Shown piece after piece: positions 24,111-33,397 of a DNA stretch of 33,522 nt. The notes under the pieces are model-generated. The model was given only the letters and a program-made list of their open reading frames with translations. It made no database searches and was not told where the DNA came from. The stretch covers positions 1-33,522 of the forward strand of contig JAFTPQ010000073.1 in NCBI GenBank assembly GCA_017463205.1. The letters run 5' to 3'. Made by a program: the position numbers and the translations under genes. Origin of the DNA: Clostridia bacterium (GTDB lineage Bacteria > Bacillota > Clostridia > Christensenellales > Borkfalkiaceae). Each line of letters opens with the position of its first letter. Within the stretch, counting starts at the first letter, position 1.

Positions 24111-25168
24111 CAAAAGGACAAACGACGAAAAAGGTATGCGTCGGAAACGTGGCGCTTGGAGGCGGCGAGCCGATCAGGATACAGTCGATGACGACAACGA
24201 AAACGGCGGACGTGGAAAAGACGGTGGCGCAGATCGTTGCGTTGGAAAAAGCCGGGTGTGAGATTGTTCGCGTGGCGGTTTCGGACGAGGCGGACGCTTT
24301 GGCGATAAAAGAAGTGACGGCAAAAATCAAAACGCCGCTTGTCGCAGACATTCATTTTTCCCCAAAACTTGCCGTAATGGCGATCGAAAACGGGGCGGAT
24401 AAGGTGCGGATCAATCCCGGTAACATCGGCGGAGAAACGGAAATACGCTACGTTGCCGATTGTATCAAAACGCATCATATCCCCGTGCGGGTCGGCGCAA
24501 ACACGGGAAGCATCGAAAAGAATTTCCTTGAAAAATACGGCAGGAGCGCGGAAGCGTTGGTGGAAAGCGCGTTGTATAACGTAAGGTTATTGGAAAAATT
24601 CGGCGTGGAAGATATTGTCATTTCCGTAAAAGCGTCGGACGTGCCGCTGACGGTGCGTTCGTATGCCCTTTTGGCGCAAAAGACGCAATATCCGTTGCAT
24701 TTGGGAGTGACGGAAGCGGGAACGACGGAAGCGGGCGTTGTCAAAAGCGCAGTGGGGATCGGCAGTTTGTTGTTAAGCGGCATCGGGGACACCATTCGAG
24801 TGTCGCTCACCGACGATCCCGTGCGGGAAGTGTATGCGGCGCAACATATTTTACGCGCTTGCGGTATGGAAGAAAATTACGTGGAAGTGGTGTCGTGTCC
24901 CACTTGCGGCAGGTGCGCGTGGGAGAGTATGTCGCTTGCCAACAAAGTGACGGAATTTGTGCGGCCGTATAAGAAAAAGGCGAAAATCGCCGTAATGGGT
25001 TGCGTAGTGAATGGGCCCGGCGAGGCGAAAGACGCCGATTTGGGCATTGCGGGCGGAAACGGGGTTTGTATGCTGTTTAAAAAGGGTGAAACTTATAAAA
25101 AAATAGCCGCTTGCGATGCGGAAGAAGAATTTTTAAAGGAAATAAGGTTGCTGTTAGATGGCGAATAG
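24107..25168 (+). CDS. ispG: 4-hydroxy-3-methylbut-2-en-1-yl diphosphate synthase
   Basis: A 4Fe-4S enzyme converting MEcPP to HMBPP in the MEP isoprenoid pathway. The TIM-barrel half includes IQSMTTTKT, LVADIHFSPKLA and VRINPGNIG. The iron-sulphur half has cysteines in SCPTCGRC (C264, C267) and GCVVNGPGEA. At 353 residues it is the standard short bacterial form. The start overlaps nrdR by ATGA, giving translational coupling. The stop region overlaps the next gene by 11 bp. Confidence 0.97.
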   Translation: MTKGQTTKKVCVGNVALGGGEPIRIQSMTTTKTADVEKTVAQIVALEKAGCEIVRVAVSDEADALAIKEVTAKIKTPLVADIHFSPKLAVMAIENGADKVRINPGNIGGETEIRYVADCIKTHHIPVRVGANTGSIEKNFLEKYGRSAEALVESALYNVRLLEKFGVEDIVISVKASDVPLTVRSYALLAQKTQYPLHLGVTEAGTTEAGVVKSAVGIGSLLLSGIGDTIRVSLTDDPVREVYAAQHILRACGMEENYVEVVSCPTCGRCAWESMSLANKVTEFVRPYKKKAKIAVMGCVVNGPGEAKDADLGIAGGNGVCMLFKKGETYKKIAACDAEEEFLKEIRLLLDGE

Positions 25169-26729
25169 ATTGCAAGAATATTTGGAAAAAATAAGAGAAA
25201 ACGAGGGACTGAAAAACGCGATTTTGTGCGGTATCACCGTGACGAAACGGGACGGCGCAGCCGAGTTTTTTCTTGTAACGGATAAAACGTATACGGCTTT
25301 GGAAGAAAAGCGCGCGCAGGCTGTTGGGCAAGAATTTTTGCCCGACGGCTTTTTATCGCGTGTGCGGATCGTGAAACGAGTGCCTGACGCGGCGATCGTG
25401 CGGACGAAGATATACGAATACGTCCGTCGGGCGTTCCCTGCCGCCGCGGCGTTTTTGGAGGAAGAACATATTCAAGTGGAAATGTTGACGAGCGGCGCAA
25501 ATTTTTGTTTTGATATTGCCTCGGGAGAGCAGTCGATGTTTTCGTCGGGGAAGATTTTAGACGACGTAAGCCGTTATTTATCGAGCGTATTTTGCGGCAG
25601 TTTTTACGGCAACGTGCGGATCGTGGAAAAAGAACGGGACGAAAGCGTGTTGGACGAGCTGCCCGAAGAAGATAATGAGGAAGTGATCCCCGTGGAGATC
25701 CGCCGTTTTGAAATATGCGGTCAGGAAAAGTTAGACGGTTGGGAAACGATGCCGACGACGGCGGTGTATATGGCGGATATGCAGATGATGGAAAGCACTT
25801 ACGAAGTGTGCGGAACAGTGTCGTTTATCGAGGAGATCGCTTACGTTAAACATAACGAAAAAACGAACGAGGACGTGCAGAAAACTCGGTTTTCCATTGC
25901 ATTGACGGACGGTTCGGCAACGATACGCACCACGTATTTCCCCAAAAAAGCGACGGTGGATAAAGTGCGGACGATCAAGATCGGGGATAAGATCATGATT
26001 TCGGGTGCGAATGAAGAATATAAAGGTTCGATATCGTTTAAGGCGGCGAAACTGAATTTCGGCGCTCCGCCCGAAGGGTTCGAACCGCAAGCCCGAAAAG
26101 GGAAACCTGTGCCGAAGTTTTATCACGCGGTGTTCCCCGAACCGTATGTGGATTATACGCAAGCGGGGTTGTTCGATAATTTAAACAAGCCCGACGAACT
26201 GAAGAAAAACGTTTTTGTCGTATTCGATTTGGAGACGACGGGATTAAACAACAACCCTGCGATGGGCAGAATGGATAAGATGATCGAGATCGGCGCGGTG
26301 AAACTGATCAACGGCGAGATCGTGGAAAAATTTTCCTCGTTTATCGCTTGCAAAGAGCGGCTTTCTCCCGAAATCGTCGAATTGACGGGAATCCACGACG
26401 AAGACTTGATCGGCGCGCCCGAAGTGGAAAAAGTGATTGCGGATTTTTACAAATTTACCGACGGGGCGTATTTGGTGGGGCATAACGTGGGGTTCGATTA
26501 CCGTTTCGTGCATTATTACGGCGAACAAAACGGGTATATGTTCGAACAAAAGCAGTTTGATACGCTGACGTTGGCGCAAGAGGTGCTTCGCGGATTGTTG
26601 CCCAATTATAAATTGAACTCGGTGGCGGATCATTACGGTTTTACGTTCAATCACCACCGCGCGTTCGACGACGCGTGCGTAACGGCGAAAGTGTTTATCG
26701 AATTGGTGAAAGCGAAGGGCGGTTTATAA
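25158..26729 (+). CDS. PolC-derived protein: N-terminal and OB domains plus DEDDh exonuclease, no polymerase
   Basis: A 523-residue protein whose parts follow the N-terminal order of Gram-positive PolC. Residues 1-200 resemble the PolC N-I/N-II region (RVRIVKRVPDAAIVRTKIYEYVRRAFP). Residues about 215-320 form an OB fold (YEVCGTVSFIEEIAYV to GSISFKAAKLNFG). Residues 350-520 are a proofreading-type 3'-5' exonuclease with D357 and E359 (FDLETTGL), D447 (HNVGFD), H499/H500 and D504 (HHRAFDDA). The PHP domain and the whole polymerase/C-terminal part, about 900 residues in PolC, are absent and not encoded downstream. All exonuclease residues are intact, so an active nuclease is likely. The ATG lies inside ispG (11-bp overlap). 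Alternative reading: a stand-alone DnaQ-like nuclease with a convergent OB domain. Confidence 0.82.
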   Translation: MANRLQEYLEKIRENEGLKNAILCGITVTKRDGAAEFFLVTDKTYTALEEKRAQAVGQEFLPDGFLSRVRIVKRVPDAAIVRTKIYEYVRRAFPAAAAFLEEEHIQVEMLTSGANFCFDIASGEQSMFSSGKILDDVSRYLSSVFCGSFYGNVRIVEKERDESVLDELPEEDNEEVIPVEIRRFEICGQEKLDGWETMPTTAVYMADMQMMESTYEVCGTVSFIEEIAYVKHNEKTNEDVQKTRFSIALTDGSATIRTTYFPKKATVDKVRTIKIGDKIMISGANEEYKGSISFKAAKLNFGAPPEGFEPQARKGKPVPKFYHAVFPEPYVDYTQAGLFDNLNKPDELKKNVFVVFDLETTGLNNNPAMGRMDKMIEIGAVKLINGEIVEKFSSFIACKERLSPEIVELTGIHDEDLIGAPEVEKVIADFYKFTDGAYLVGHNVGFDYRFVHYYGEQNGYMFEQKQFDTLTLAQEVLRGLLPNYKLNSVADHYGFTFNHHRAFDDACVTAKVFIELVKAKGGL

Positions 26730-26786
26730 GCGTTTTCGTCCTTTACGTCAAGAGCGTTATTGAAAAATAAAAAAGGAAAAAAGAGT

Positions 26787-27911
26787 ATGAAAGGCGAAAA
26801 AACGACGGCGTATTTAAAAAATTTATTGAGCGAAAAGCAAATTCCGTATTTGGACGTTCTTGTAAAAAAGGGGCATACGGAACTATTTCGTCGCTACGAT
26901 TCGCTCGACGGAAAGGCGAACGGAAAAGAACAACTGTTTTTCTTTTCCTGTACAAAACCGCTTACCGTTGCTTGCGCGATGCGGTTGGTCGAGGAAGGGA
27001 AACTTTCGTTAGACGACGAGGTGGAAAATTATTTGCCTGCTTACGGCGACGTATTTTTGTATAACGGACAGGGTGAAAAAGTGCCGCCGAACACCAAAAT
27101 GACGGTGCGGCATTTATTCACGATGTCGGCGGGGCTTACGTATGATATTTGGACGCCCGAAACGTTGGCGTTAAAAGCGCAAATGGAAGGAGCGGCGGAC
27201 ACGGTGGCGTACGCTTCGTGTTTTGCGAAACGACCTTTGTCTTTTCAACCCGGCGAACGGTTTCAATACAGCCTTTGTCACGACGTATTGGCTGCGGTGG
27301 TGGAAGCGGCAAGCGGAAAACGTTTTGCCGACTATATGCAAGAAGTTATTTTTGCGCCTTTGGGGATGAAAGATACGGGTTTTCATACGGAAAAGAAAGT
27401 GCAAATGGCCCCGTTGTACGTAGCGAAAGAGGATGGCAGTATTGTAGAAACGGAATGCGTCAACAACCTGGTTTTCGGGGATAATTACGATAGCGGCGGC
27501 GCAGGCGCGATCGGGACGGTGGAAGATTATGCGAAATTCGGTGAAACGTTGGCGTGCGGCGGCGTTGCGGAAAACGGATATCGAATGTTGAAAAAAGAAA
27601 CGGTGCAAGAAATTCGGACGGAAACGTTTGCGTCGTTAAACGTAAACAATAGGTTTACGTGTGTGCAAGGAGCAGATTACGGCTATGGTTTGGGCGTAAG
27701 GACACGCGTTAAGCCCACGGAATGGGGCTTGCCAAACGGGGAATTCGGTTGGGACGGCGCGGCGGGGCTGTATCTGATGGTCGATCCCGTTCATGAAATT
27801 TCCGTAGTGATCGGTATGCACGTAATGGCGTGGCCCATCGTGTTTAGAAACGAACATTTGCGCTTGGTGCAGTGTGTTTATGAGGATATGCAGGCGGAAG
27901 GCTTATTGTAA
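26787..27911 (+). CDS. Serine hydrolase, beta-lactamase/class C penicillin-binding superfamily
   Basis: A 374-residue member of the beta-lactamase-related family (EstB/DD-peptidase-like esterases). The nucleophile motif SXXK is S54-C-T-K57. The second motif begins with the tyrosine of FQYSLCHDV, and the third region is FGWDGAAG in place of KTG. MRLVEEGKLSLDDEVENYLP and TVRHLFTMSAGL are standard family blocks. No signal peptide is seen, so it is probably cytoplasmic and more likely an esterase or peptidase than an antibiotic-resistance enzyme. The ATG at 26787 follows an AAGGA-rich stretch; a TTG at 26760 is a weaker option. Confidence 0.88.
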   Translation: MKGEKTTAYLKNLLSEKQIPYLDVLVKKGHTELFRRYDSLDGKANGKEQLFFFSCTKPLTVACAMRLVEEGKLSLDDEVENYLPAYGDVFLYNGQGEKVPPNTKMTVRHLFTMSAGLTYDIWTPETLALKAQMEGAADTVAYASCFAKRPLSFQPGERFQYSLCHDVLAAVVEAASGKRFADYMQEVIFAPLGMKDTGFHTEKKVQMAPLYVAKEDGSIVETECVNNLVFGDNYDSGGAGAIGTVEDYAKFGETLACGGVAENGYRMLKKETVQEIRTETFASLNVNNRFTCVQGADYGYGLGVRTRVKPTEWGLPNGEFGWDGAAGLYLMVDPVHEISVVIGMHVMAWPIVFRNEHLRLVQCVYEDMQAEGLL

Positions 27912-27957
27912 GAAAGTTTTGCAGGGAATGTAAATTTGCCTATTGAGGAGGGTGATT

Positions 27958-30900
27958 ATGAAAAAGCATTGGCTTGGGTTGGTTATAACCGTTTTTTTAA
28001 TGATGGGAAGCGGAGGACTTGTTGCTTGCGGTGAATTTATGGGGGGAAATACCGCAGGGGAAAGTTTGTCGTCGGAAACCTTGTTTTCATCGGAAACGGT
28101 TGCCTCGTCAGAACTTTTGACGTCTTCGGAAACGTCAGAGACATCGTCGGAAGATTCGGCGGAAATACATACGCATCAATTTTCAATAAAATGGGAATAT
28201 GACGTCAACAATCATTGGCGGGTATGTGTCTGTGGAGATACTTCGGAAATCGGTGTGCATATATGGGACGAAGGGGAAGTGACAAAAGAACCCACTTGTG
28301 CCGAGCAAGGCATGAAAATACATTTGTGTGATTGCGACGCGACGATCATAACGGCGATAGAAAGCAATAGTGATCATACGGAAGTGATAGACGAAGCTGT
28401 TGCGGCAACGTGTACGGGAACGGGATTGACGGAAGGAAAGCACTGTTCGGTTTGTAGCACGGTGCTGATTGCGCAAGAAGAAGTTGCGGCAACGGGACAT
28501 ACGGAAGTGATAGATGAAGCTGTTGCGGCAATGTGTACGGGAACGGGATTGACGGAAGGAAAGCACTGTTCGGTTTGTAACACGGTGCTGATTGCGCAAG
28601 AAGAAGTTGCGGCAACGGGACATACGGAAGAAAATATCCCTGCGGTTGAAGCTAAGTGTGCGCAAATAGGTTTAACGGAAGGCAAGAAGTGCGGCGTTTG
28701 CGGTGAAATTATGGTTGCGCAAACGGAAATTCCCGCAAAGGGACACCGTTATCAAGAAACAGTGGTTTTACCCACGCAAACGCAAGACGGTTATACGTTG
28801 CATACGTGTGAAAATTGCGGACAGTTTTATATGGACAATTATGTTGCGGCAACAGGCTCGGTCGGGTTGTCGTATATATGGGATAAAGAAAATAAAACGT
28901 ACGGCGTAGCAGGTATGGGTTCTTGTAGCGACAGCAACGTGTATATTCCCAGCTACGTAGGGGAATATCCCGTGGTGGCAATTGCGAACGGCGCGTTTAA
29001 AAACCGCTCGGATTTAAACAGCGTGACTATTCCAAACAGCGTTAAGAGCATCGGTTCGTCCGCCTTTTGGGGCTGCGCGTATTTGACAAGCGTAAAGTTT
29101 GGAAACGGCGTTACAAAAATAGGAGCTTCGGCTTTTTATGGGTGTTATGGCTTGGAAAGTGTTGAACTTCCCGAAAGCGTTACGACAATTGAGGAGAGCG
29201 CATTTTTGGTATGCGGCAATTTGTCCGATATCAAAACGGGCAACGCGATAAAGACGATTGGGGCGAATGCGTTTTTGAATACGTCATATTATAACAATTC
29301 GCAAAATTGGGATAACGGTGTGCTGTATTTAAACAAATACGTCATTCGTGCAAACAGTGAACTGAGCGGCGCGCATACGTTAAAAGAGGGTACGCTTGCG
29401 ATTGCCGACGGAGCGTTTCAAAAATGCGGCAATTTGACAAGCGTACAACTTCCCGATACGGTGATAACGGTGGGGAGTTTGGCGTTTTATAATTGTGGCA
29501 ATTTGGCAAGCGTTTATATTTCCGAAAGCGTAACGGCGATCGGGGCGGACGCATTGGGATATTGTAAAAGTTTAACGTCGATTACGGTAAACGAATCAAA
29601 CGCAATCTATCAATCGATCGACGGCAATTTATATACGAAAGACGGCAAAGAATTGGTGCAGTATGCGATAGGGAAGTCGAGCGCGTGGTTCTGTGTTCCA
29701 AGCGGCGTGGCGACTGTGGCGGCGTCTGCGTTTTGGGGGTACGCAAATTTAGTAAACATAGCAATCGACGGCAGTGTAACGGCAATCGGTGATTATGCGT
29801 TTAGGGGTTGTAATAATTTGGCAAACGTGTATTATAAAGGCGCGGCGGAAGATTGGGAACAAATTGCGATCGGATCTTCCGAAAACAGTTGTTTAACCAA
29901 CGCAACACGGTATTATTACAGCGAAACGCAACCAGCGGAAAAAGGGAATTATTGGCATTATGTAAACGGGGAAATTTGTGTTTGGACGTTCGATTTGGCG
30001 TATACGGTAAATGAGGACGGGAAAACCTGTACGGTTACAGGTAGAGATGCTTGTGAAGATGCGGCTGTGGTTATTCCGCAAGTGATAAACGGTTACACGG
30101 TAACGGCAATCGGACAAAGCGCCTTTTTTGGAGATGTTAACTTGACGGAGATTGCGATTCCAAACAGCGTTTTATTGTTTGACAACGGTGCGTTTTGTGA
30201 AAATGTTAATTTAAAAACTATATATTATAAAGGCGATATTGCAGGTTGGTGTAATATTTCGTTTGATGTTGTGGGTTTGTTCGATTATGCGGAAAAACTG
30301 TATATAGGCGATACGCTGATCAGTGAATTGGTAATACCGAATACGGTGTCGGCTGTAAAACCGAGTGCATTTAGTTGTTATAAAGGTTTAACAAGCGTTG
30401 TTATTGAAAACGGGGTGACGGCGATCGGCGAAAGTGCGTTTTCTTGGTGTGAAAACTTGGAAAGAGTGTCGATCGGGGCGGATGTTGTTTCAATTGGAAA
30501 CGGAAGTTTTATAAGTTGTTCTAAATTAAAGGATATTACGGTTGATAACGATAATAAGGCGTATATTGCTGTTGACGGAAATTTATATACAAAAGATAAA
30601 ACAATTCTGATCCAATACGCGATTGGGAAAACGGCACAATCTTTTACTGTTCCCGAGGGTGTAACGACAATCGGCAATTCCGCCTTTAGGAATTGTACGA
30701 ACTTGACGGATGTTACGATGTATGACAGTATAACGACAATTGAGAACAATGCATTTTTTGGATGTAAAAATTTGAGGTATATTACGATTTCCGAAAATGT
30801 AACTTCAATCGGTCATTCGACGTTTATGGGGTGTTCGCAGCTGATGAGTGTTGTTATTCCCAATAAGGCAACGTCGATTGATGGTATGGCGTTTTGCGGT

Positions 30901-33198
30901 TGTAAAAACTTGACAAGCATAGTTATACCTGACAGTGTAAAAAAAATTAGGAATATGGCATTCAGTGCCAGCGGTTTGACGGACATTTCTATTGGCGCAG
31001 GGGTCGAATTTATTGCAAATGATGCGTTTTCGAGTTGTGTTAATTTAAAAAATATTTCTGTGGCGGAAGAAAATACCACATATGCGTCTATTGATGGCAA
31101 TTTGTATACGAAAGATAAAACGAAGTTGGTGCGATATGCGATCGGAAAAACAGCACAATCATTTACCGTTCCCTATGGGGTACAGTTTATCGGCGAGGCT
31201 GCATTCAAAAACAGTGAAAATTTGACGAGTGTTATTATTTCGGAACAAGTGATCGGTATTCGGAATTCTGCGTTTAGCGGTTGTAAAAATTTGATATCGA
31301 TTTCCATTCCCGATAGTGTGGTATCCATTGGTAGATCGGCGTTTGAAAATTGCAAAGAATTGACGTCGATCGTGATTTCTGATGCAGTGACGACGATTGA
31401 ATCGTATGCGTTTCAAGGTTGTAATAAGTTGGAAACAGTGATGATCCCTGTTTGTTTAACGCAAGTTAGAAATAGGGCATTTCTCAACTGCAACAGTTTG
31501 ACGAAAATATATTATGGGGGAACAGTGGACGAATGGACAGAAATGGGCATTGAGGAAGGTAATGAACATCTTCAAACCGCCACTGTATATTATTACAGCG
31601 AAACGCAACCAGCGGAAAAAGGGAATTATTGGCATTATGTAAACGGGGAAATTTGTGTTTGGACGTTCGATTTGGCGTATACGCCGATTGACAACGGAGA
31701 AGCGTATGCGGTTACGGGGCTTGGAAATTGTCTTGACGCAGACGTTGTGATCCCGTCTACGTATAACGGTTTGCCTGTTCGGGAAATTAGCGCGAAGGCG
31801 TTTAGAAATGCGGCGATAAAAAGTATTATTATTCCCGATAGTGTTACGACAATAAAGAATGAGGCGTTTATGGGGTCTACCATTGAAAAAGTTGATATGT
31901 CTGACAGTGTATTGACTTTGGGGTGGAATGTGTTTAACAGTTGTTCGTCATTAAAAGAAGTTGTTTTATCAAACGGATTGACGGATATCGGTCGTGGCAC
32001 TTTTGTGGCGTGTTATTCTTTGGAGAGTATTGAAGTTCCTCAAAAGGTAACGACGATTTTTGATTCTACGTTTTATAATTGCAGAAAATTGGTGAGCGTT
32101 AAGTTGCCGCAAGGGTTGAAAAGGATCGAAGGATATGCATTTTCGGGGTGTTCTCAGCTTTCCGAAATTAATTTCCCCGACAGTATAGTTGCAATCGATA
32201 AGGTTTCATTTCAAACTTGTATAGCATTGGCGAAGACAAGGGAGAACGGCGTTAGTTACATTGGTGACGAAAATAATCCCTATTACTGTTTATTAGAAAC
32301 AAGCGATGACACGTTGACGAGTTATACAATTCATCCACAGACGAAAGTGGTTGCGGGACTTGCTTTTTCCGGTTGTAAAAATTTAATTTCGATCACGGTT
32401 CCCGATGGAGTTGTTGGGATTGGTAGCGGAGCATTTTGGAATTGTTCCGCATTAACGAATGTTTCGATACCAAACAGTGTATCTGATATCGGCGGACAGG
32501 TGTTTTGCTTGTGTACTGCGTTAAAAACCGTGAACTTGCCCGAAGGCATAACAAGGATTGAAGATAGTATGTTTAGTGGGTGTAGCAGTTTGGTCGATTT
32601 AAAAATTCCCGATACGGTTAGAACGATTGGATCTGAAGCTTTTGGCGGTTGCAGCAGTTTGAATATAAAAATTCCATATGGGATCACGCATATCGAATAC
32701 GGGGCGTTTTCAGGTTGTATAAGTATGGTGATCGACAGATTGCCCGACAGTGTAGTTTGGTTTGATCCGAATGCGTTTGGTTGTCAAGTGAATTATACGA
32801 AATATAACGATGTGTCGTATATTGGAACGGAGAGTAATCCGTATTTTGCATTGATGTTTGGGCAAAACGGTGAAATTCATCCGCAGACGAAGTTGTTGTA
32901 TTGTTTATACGAATTTGCCAATAATATGGGGACGGAAGTGGTGATTCCAGAAGGAGTGACGACGATTGCTTCGGGCGTATTTGTAAGGTGTATGGCGCAA
33001 AGTGTTGTTGTTCCGACAAGCGTAACGTGGATCGATGGAAGTACGAACTGTGTGTTTGGTGAGAATATAACTCAAATTATATATAAGGGAACGATGGCAC
33101 AGTGGAATGCAATTAAAAAAGCGGGAACTTGGTTGCAAAATGCGTCTGTTACGAAAATTATTTGTACAGACGGGAAAGTTGCGGTTGAGGGATTATAA
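27958..33198 (+). CDS. Giant BspA-like leucine-rich-repeat lipoprotein
   Basis: A 1746-residue predicted surface lipoprotein. The signal peptide ends in lipobox GLVAC with Cys24. A Ser/Glu/Thr-rich linker covers about 30-73. Cys-rich repeats span about 74-290, including near-identical 41-residue units (TGTGLTEGKHC, EEVAATGH). LRR_5/BspA repeats (AFxxCxxLTSVxIPxSVTxIG) fill about 340-1740 in three blocks, separated by two identical linkers (YYYSETQPAEKGNYWHYVNG) at 652 and 1211. There is no LPXTG motif or S-layer domain, so anchoring is through the lipid. The ATG at 27958 has GAGGAGGG upstream. BspA-like proteins are known for adhesion and host-protein binding; that role here is inference. Confidence 0.93.
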   Translation: MKKHWLGLVITVFLMMGSGGLVACGEFMGGNTAGESLSSETLFSSETVASSELLTSSETSETSSEDSAEIHTHQFSIKWEYDVNNHWRVCVCGDTSEIGVHIWDEGEVTKEPTCAEQGMKIHLCDCDATIITAIESNSDHTEVIDEAVAATCTGTGLTEGKHCSVCSTVLIAQEEVAATGHTEVIDEAVAAMCTGTGLTEGKHCSVCNTVLIAQEEVAATGHTEENIPAVEAKCAQIGLTEGKKCGVCGEIMVAQTEIPAKGHRYQETVVLPTQTQDGYTLHTCENCGQFYMDNYVAATGSVGLSYIWDKENKTYGVAGMGSCSDSNVYIPSYVGEYPVVAIANGAFKNRSDLNSVTIPNSVKSIGSSAFWGCAYLTSVKFGNGVTKIGASAFYGCYGLESVELPESVTTIEESAFLVCGNLSDIKTGNAIKTIGANAFLNTSYYNNSQNWDNGVLYLNKYVIRANSELSGAHTLKEGTLAIADGAFQKCGNLTSVQLPDTVITVGSLAFYNCGNLASVYISESVTAIGADALGYCKSLTSITVNESNAIYQSIDGNLYTKDGKELVQYAIGKSSAWFCVPSGVATVAASAFWGYANLVNIAIDGSVTAIGDYAFRGCNNLANVYYKGAAEDWEQIAIGSSENSCLTNATRYYYSETQPAEKGNYWHYVNGEICVWTFDLAYTVNEDGKTCTVTGRDACEDAAVVIPQVINGYTVTAIGQSAFFGDVNLTEIAIPNSVLLFDNGAFCENVNLKTIYYKGDIAGWCNISFDVVGLFDYAEKLYIGDTLISELVIPNTVSAVKPSAFSCYKGLTSVVIENGVTAIGESAFSWCENLERVSIGADVVSIGNGSFISCSKLKDITVDNDNKAYIAVDGNLYTKDKTILIQYAIGKTAQSFTVPEGVTTIGNSAFRNCTNLTDVTMYDSITTIENNAFFGCKNLRYITISENVTSIGHSTFMGCSQLMSVVIPNKATSIDGMAFCGCKNLTSIVIPDSVKKIRNMAFSASGLTDISIGAGVEFIANDAFSSCVNLKNISVAEENTTYASIDGNLYTKDKTKLVRYAIGKTAQSFTVPYGVQFIGEAAFKNSENLTSVIISEQVIGIRNSAFSGCKNLISISIPDSVVSIGRSAFENCKELTSIVISDAVTTIESYAFQGCNKLETVMIPVCLTQVRNRAFLNCNSLTKIYYGGTVDEWTEMGIEEGNEHLQTATVYYYSETQPAEKGNYWHYVNGEICVWTFDLAYTPIDNGEAYAVTGLGNCLDADVVIPSTYNGLPVREISAKAFRNAAIKSIIIPDSVTTIKNEAFMGSTIEKVDMSDSVLTLGWNVFNSCSSLKEVVLSNGLTDIGRGTFVACYSLESIEVPQKVTTIFDSTFYNCRKLVSVKLPQGLKRIEGYAFSGCSQLSEINFPDSIVAIDKVSFQTCIALAKTRENGVSYIGDENNPYYCLLETSDDTLTSYTIHPQTKVVAGLAFSGCKNLISITVPDGVVGIGSGAFWNCSALTNVSIPNSVSDIGGQVFCLCTALKTVNLPEGITRIEDSMFSGCSSLVDLKIPDTVRTIGSEAFGGCSSLNIKIPYGITHIEYGAFSGCISMVIDRLPDSVVWFDPNAFGCQVNYTKYNDVSYIGTESNPYFALMFGQNGEIHPQTKLLYCLYEFANNMGTEVVIPEGVTTIASGVFVRCMAQSVVVPTSVTWIDGSTNCVFGENITQIIYKGTMAQWNAIKKAGTWLQNASVTKIICTDGKVAVEGL
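28375..28620 (+). repeat. Two tandem 123-bp coding repeats
   Basis: Units at 28375-28497 and 28498-28620 are nearly identical and encode 41-residue Cys-rich repeats. A third, diverged unit starts at 28621 with the same CATACGGAAG. Such arrays can change copy number by slippage or recombination. Confidence 0.9.
29911..30006 (+). repeat. 96-bp perfect direct repeat, copy 1
   Basis: Identical to 31588-31683 base for base, in frame, encoding the linker YYYSETQPAEKGNYWHYVNG and the following VWTFDLAYT. The two lie 1677 bp apart within the LRR lipoprotein gene. Confidence 0.93.
31588..31683 (+). repeat. 96-bp perfect direct repeat, copy 2
   Basis: Second copy of the repeat at 29911-30006. The flanking LRR-coding DNA is diverged, so identity is confined to the linker. 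Confidence 0.93.
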
Positions 33199-33220
33199 TG
33201 GGTGGAGTTTGCTTTTTTGT

Positions 33221-33261
33221 AAGTGAAGTTTGCCTACGGCAAGTGAAGTTTGTCTGACGAC
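33221..33261 (+). repeat. Two tandem 20/21-bp hairpin units
   Basis: AAGTGAAGTTTGCCTACGGC (33221-33240) and a similar unit at 33241-33261 each fold as a small hairpin, TTGCC-TAC-GGCAA and TTGTC-TGAC-GACAA. The arm changes compensate each other, so the structure is kept. They lie just past the LRR lipoprotein stop, with no T run that would mark a terminator. Confidence 0.6.
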
Positions 33262-33331
33262 AAAGTTGAGGGAATATGAAGACGGCGATACGGTTATTCA
33301 TATCGACAACGAAAGATAGATAAGGCTTGAT

Positions 33332-33358
33332 GCAACGGAACGTTGCTGCCTGACGGCA
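33332..33358 (+). repeat. Two adjacent small hairpins
   Basis: GCAACG-GAA-CGTTGC (33332-33346) is followed at once by TGCC-TGAC-GGCA (33347-33358). The second shares the TGAC loop with the unit at 33241. No clear function; the rest of 33262-33397 shows no gene. Confidence 0.45.
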
Positions 33359-33397
33359 AAGTTGTGGCTGGGATTAAAAATGAGATACACTCCACTC

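Noticed and set aside
26787..27911. Antibiotic-resistance class C beta-lactamase
   Set aside because: No signal peptide and no KTG motif; the fold is shared by many esterases and peptidases, so resistance cannot be claimed.
28183..28685. Minus-strand open frames with repeats opposite the Cys-rich part of the LRR lipoprotein
   Set aside because: They are antisense shadows of a repetitive coding region; the repeats come from the + strand gene.
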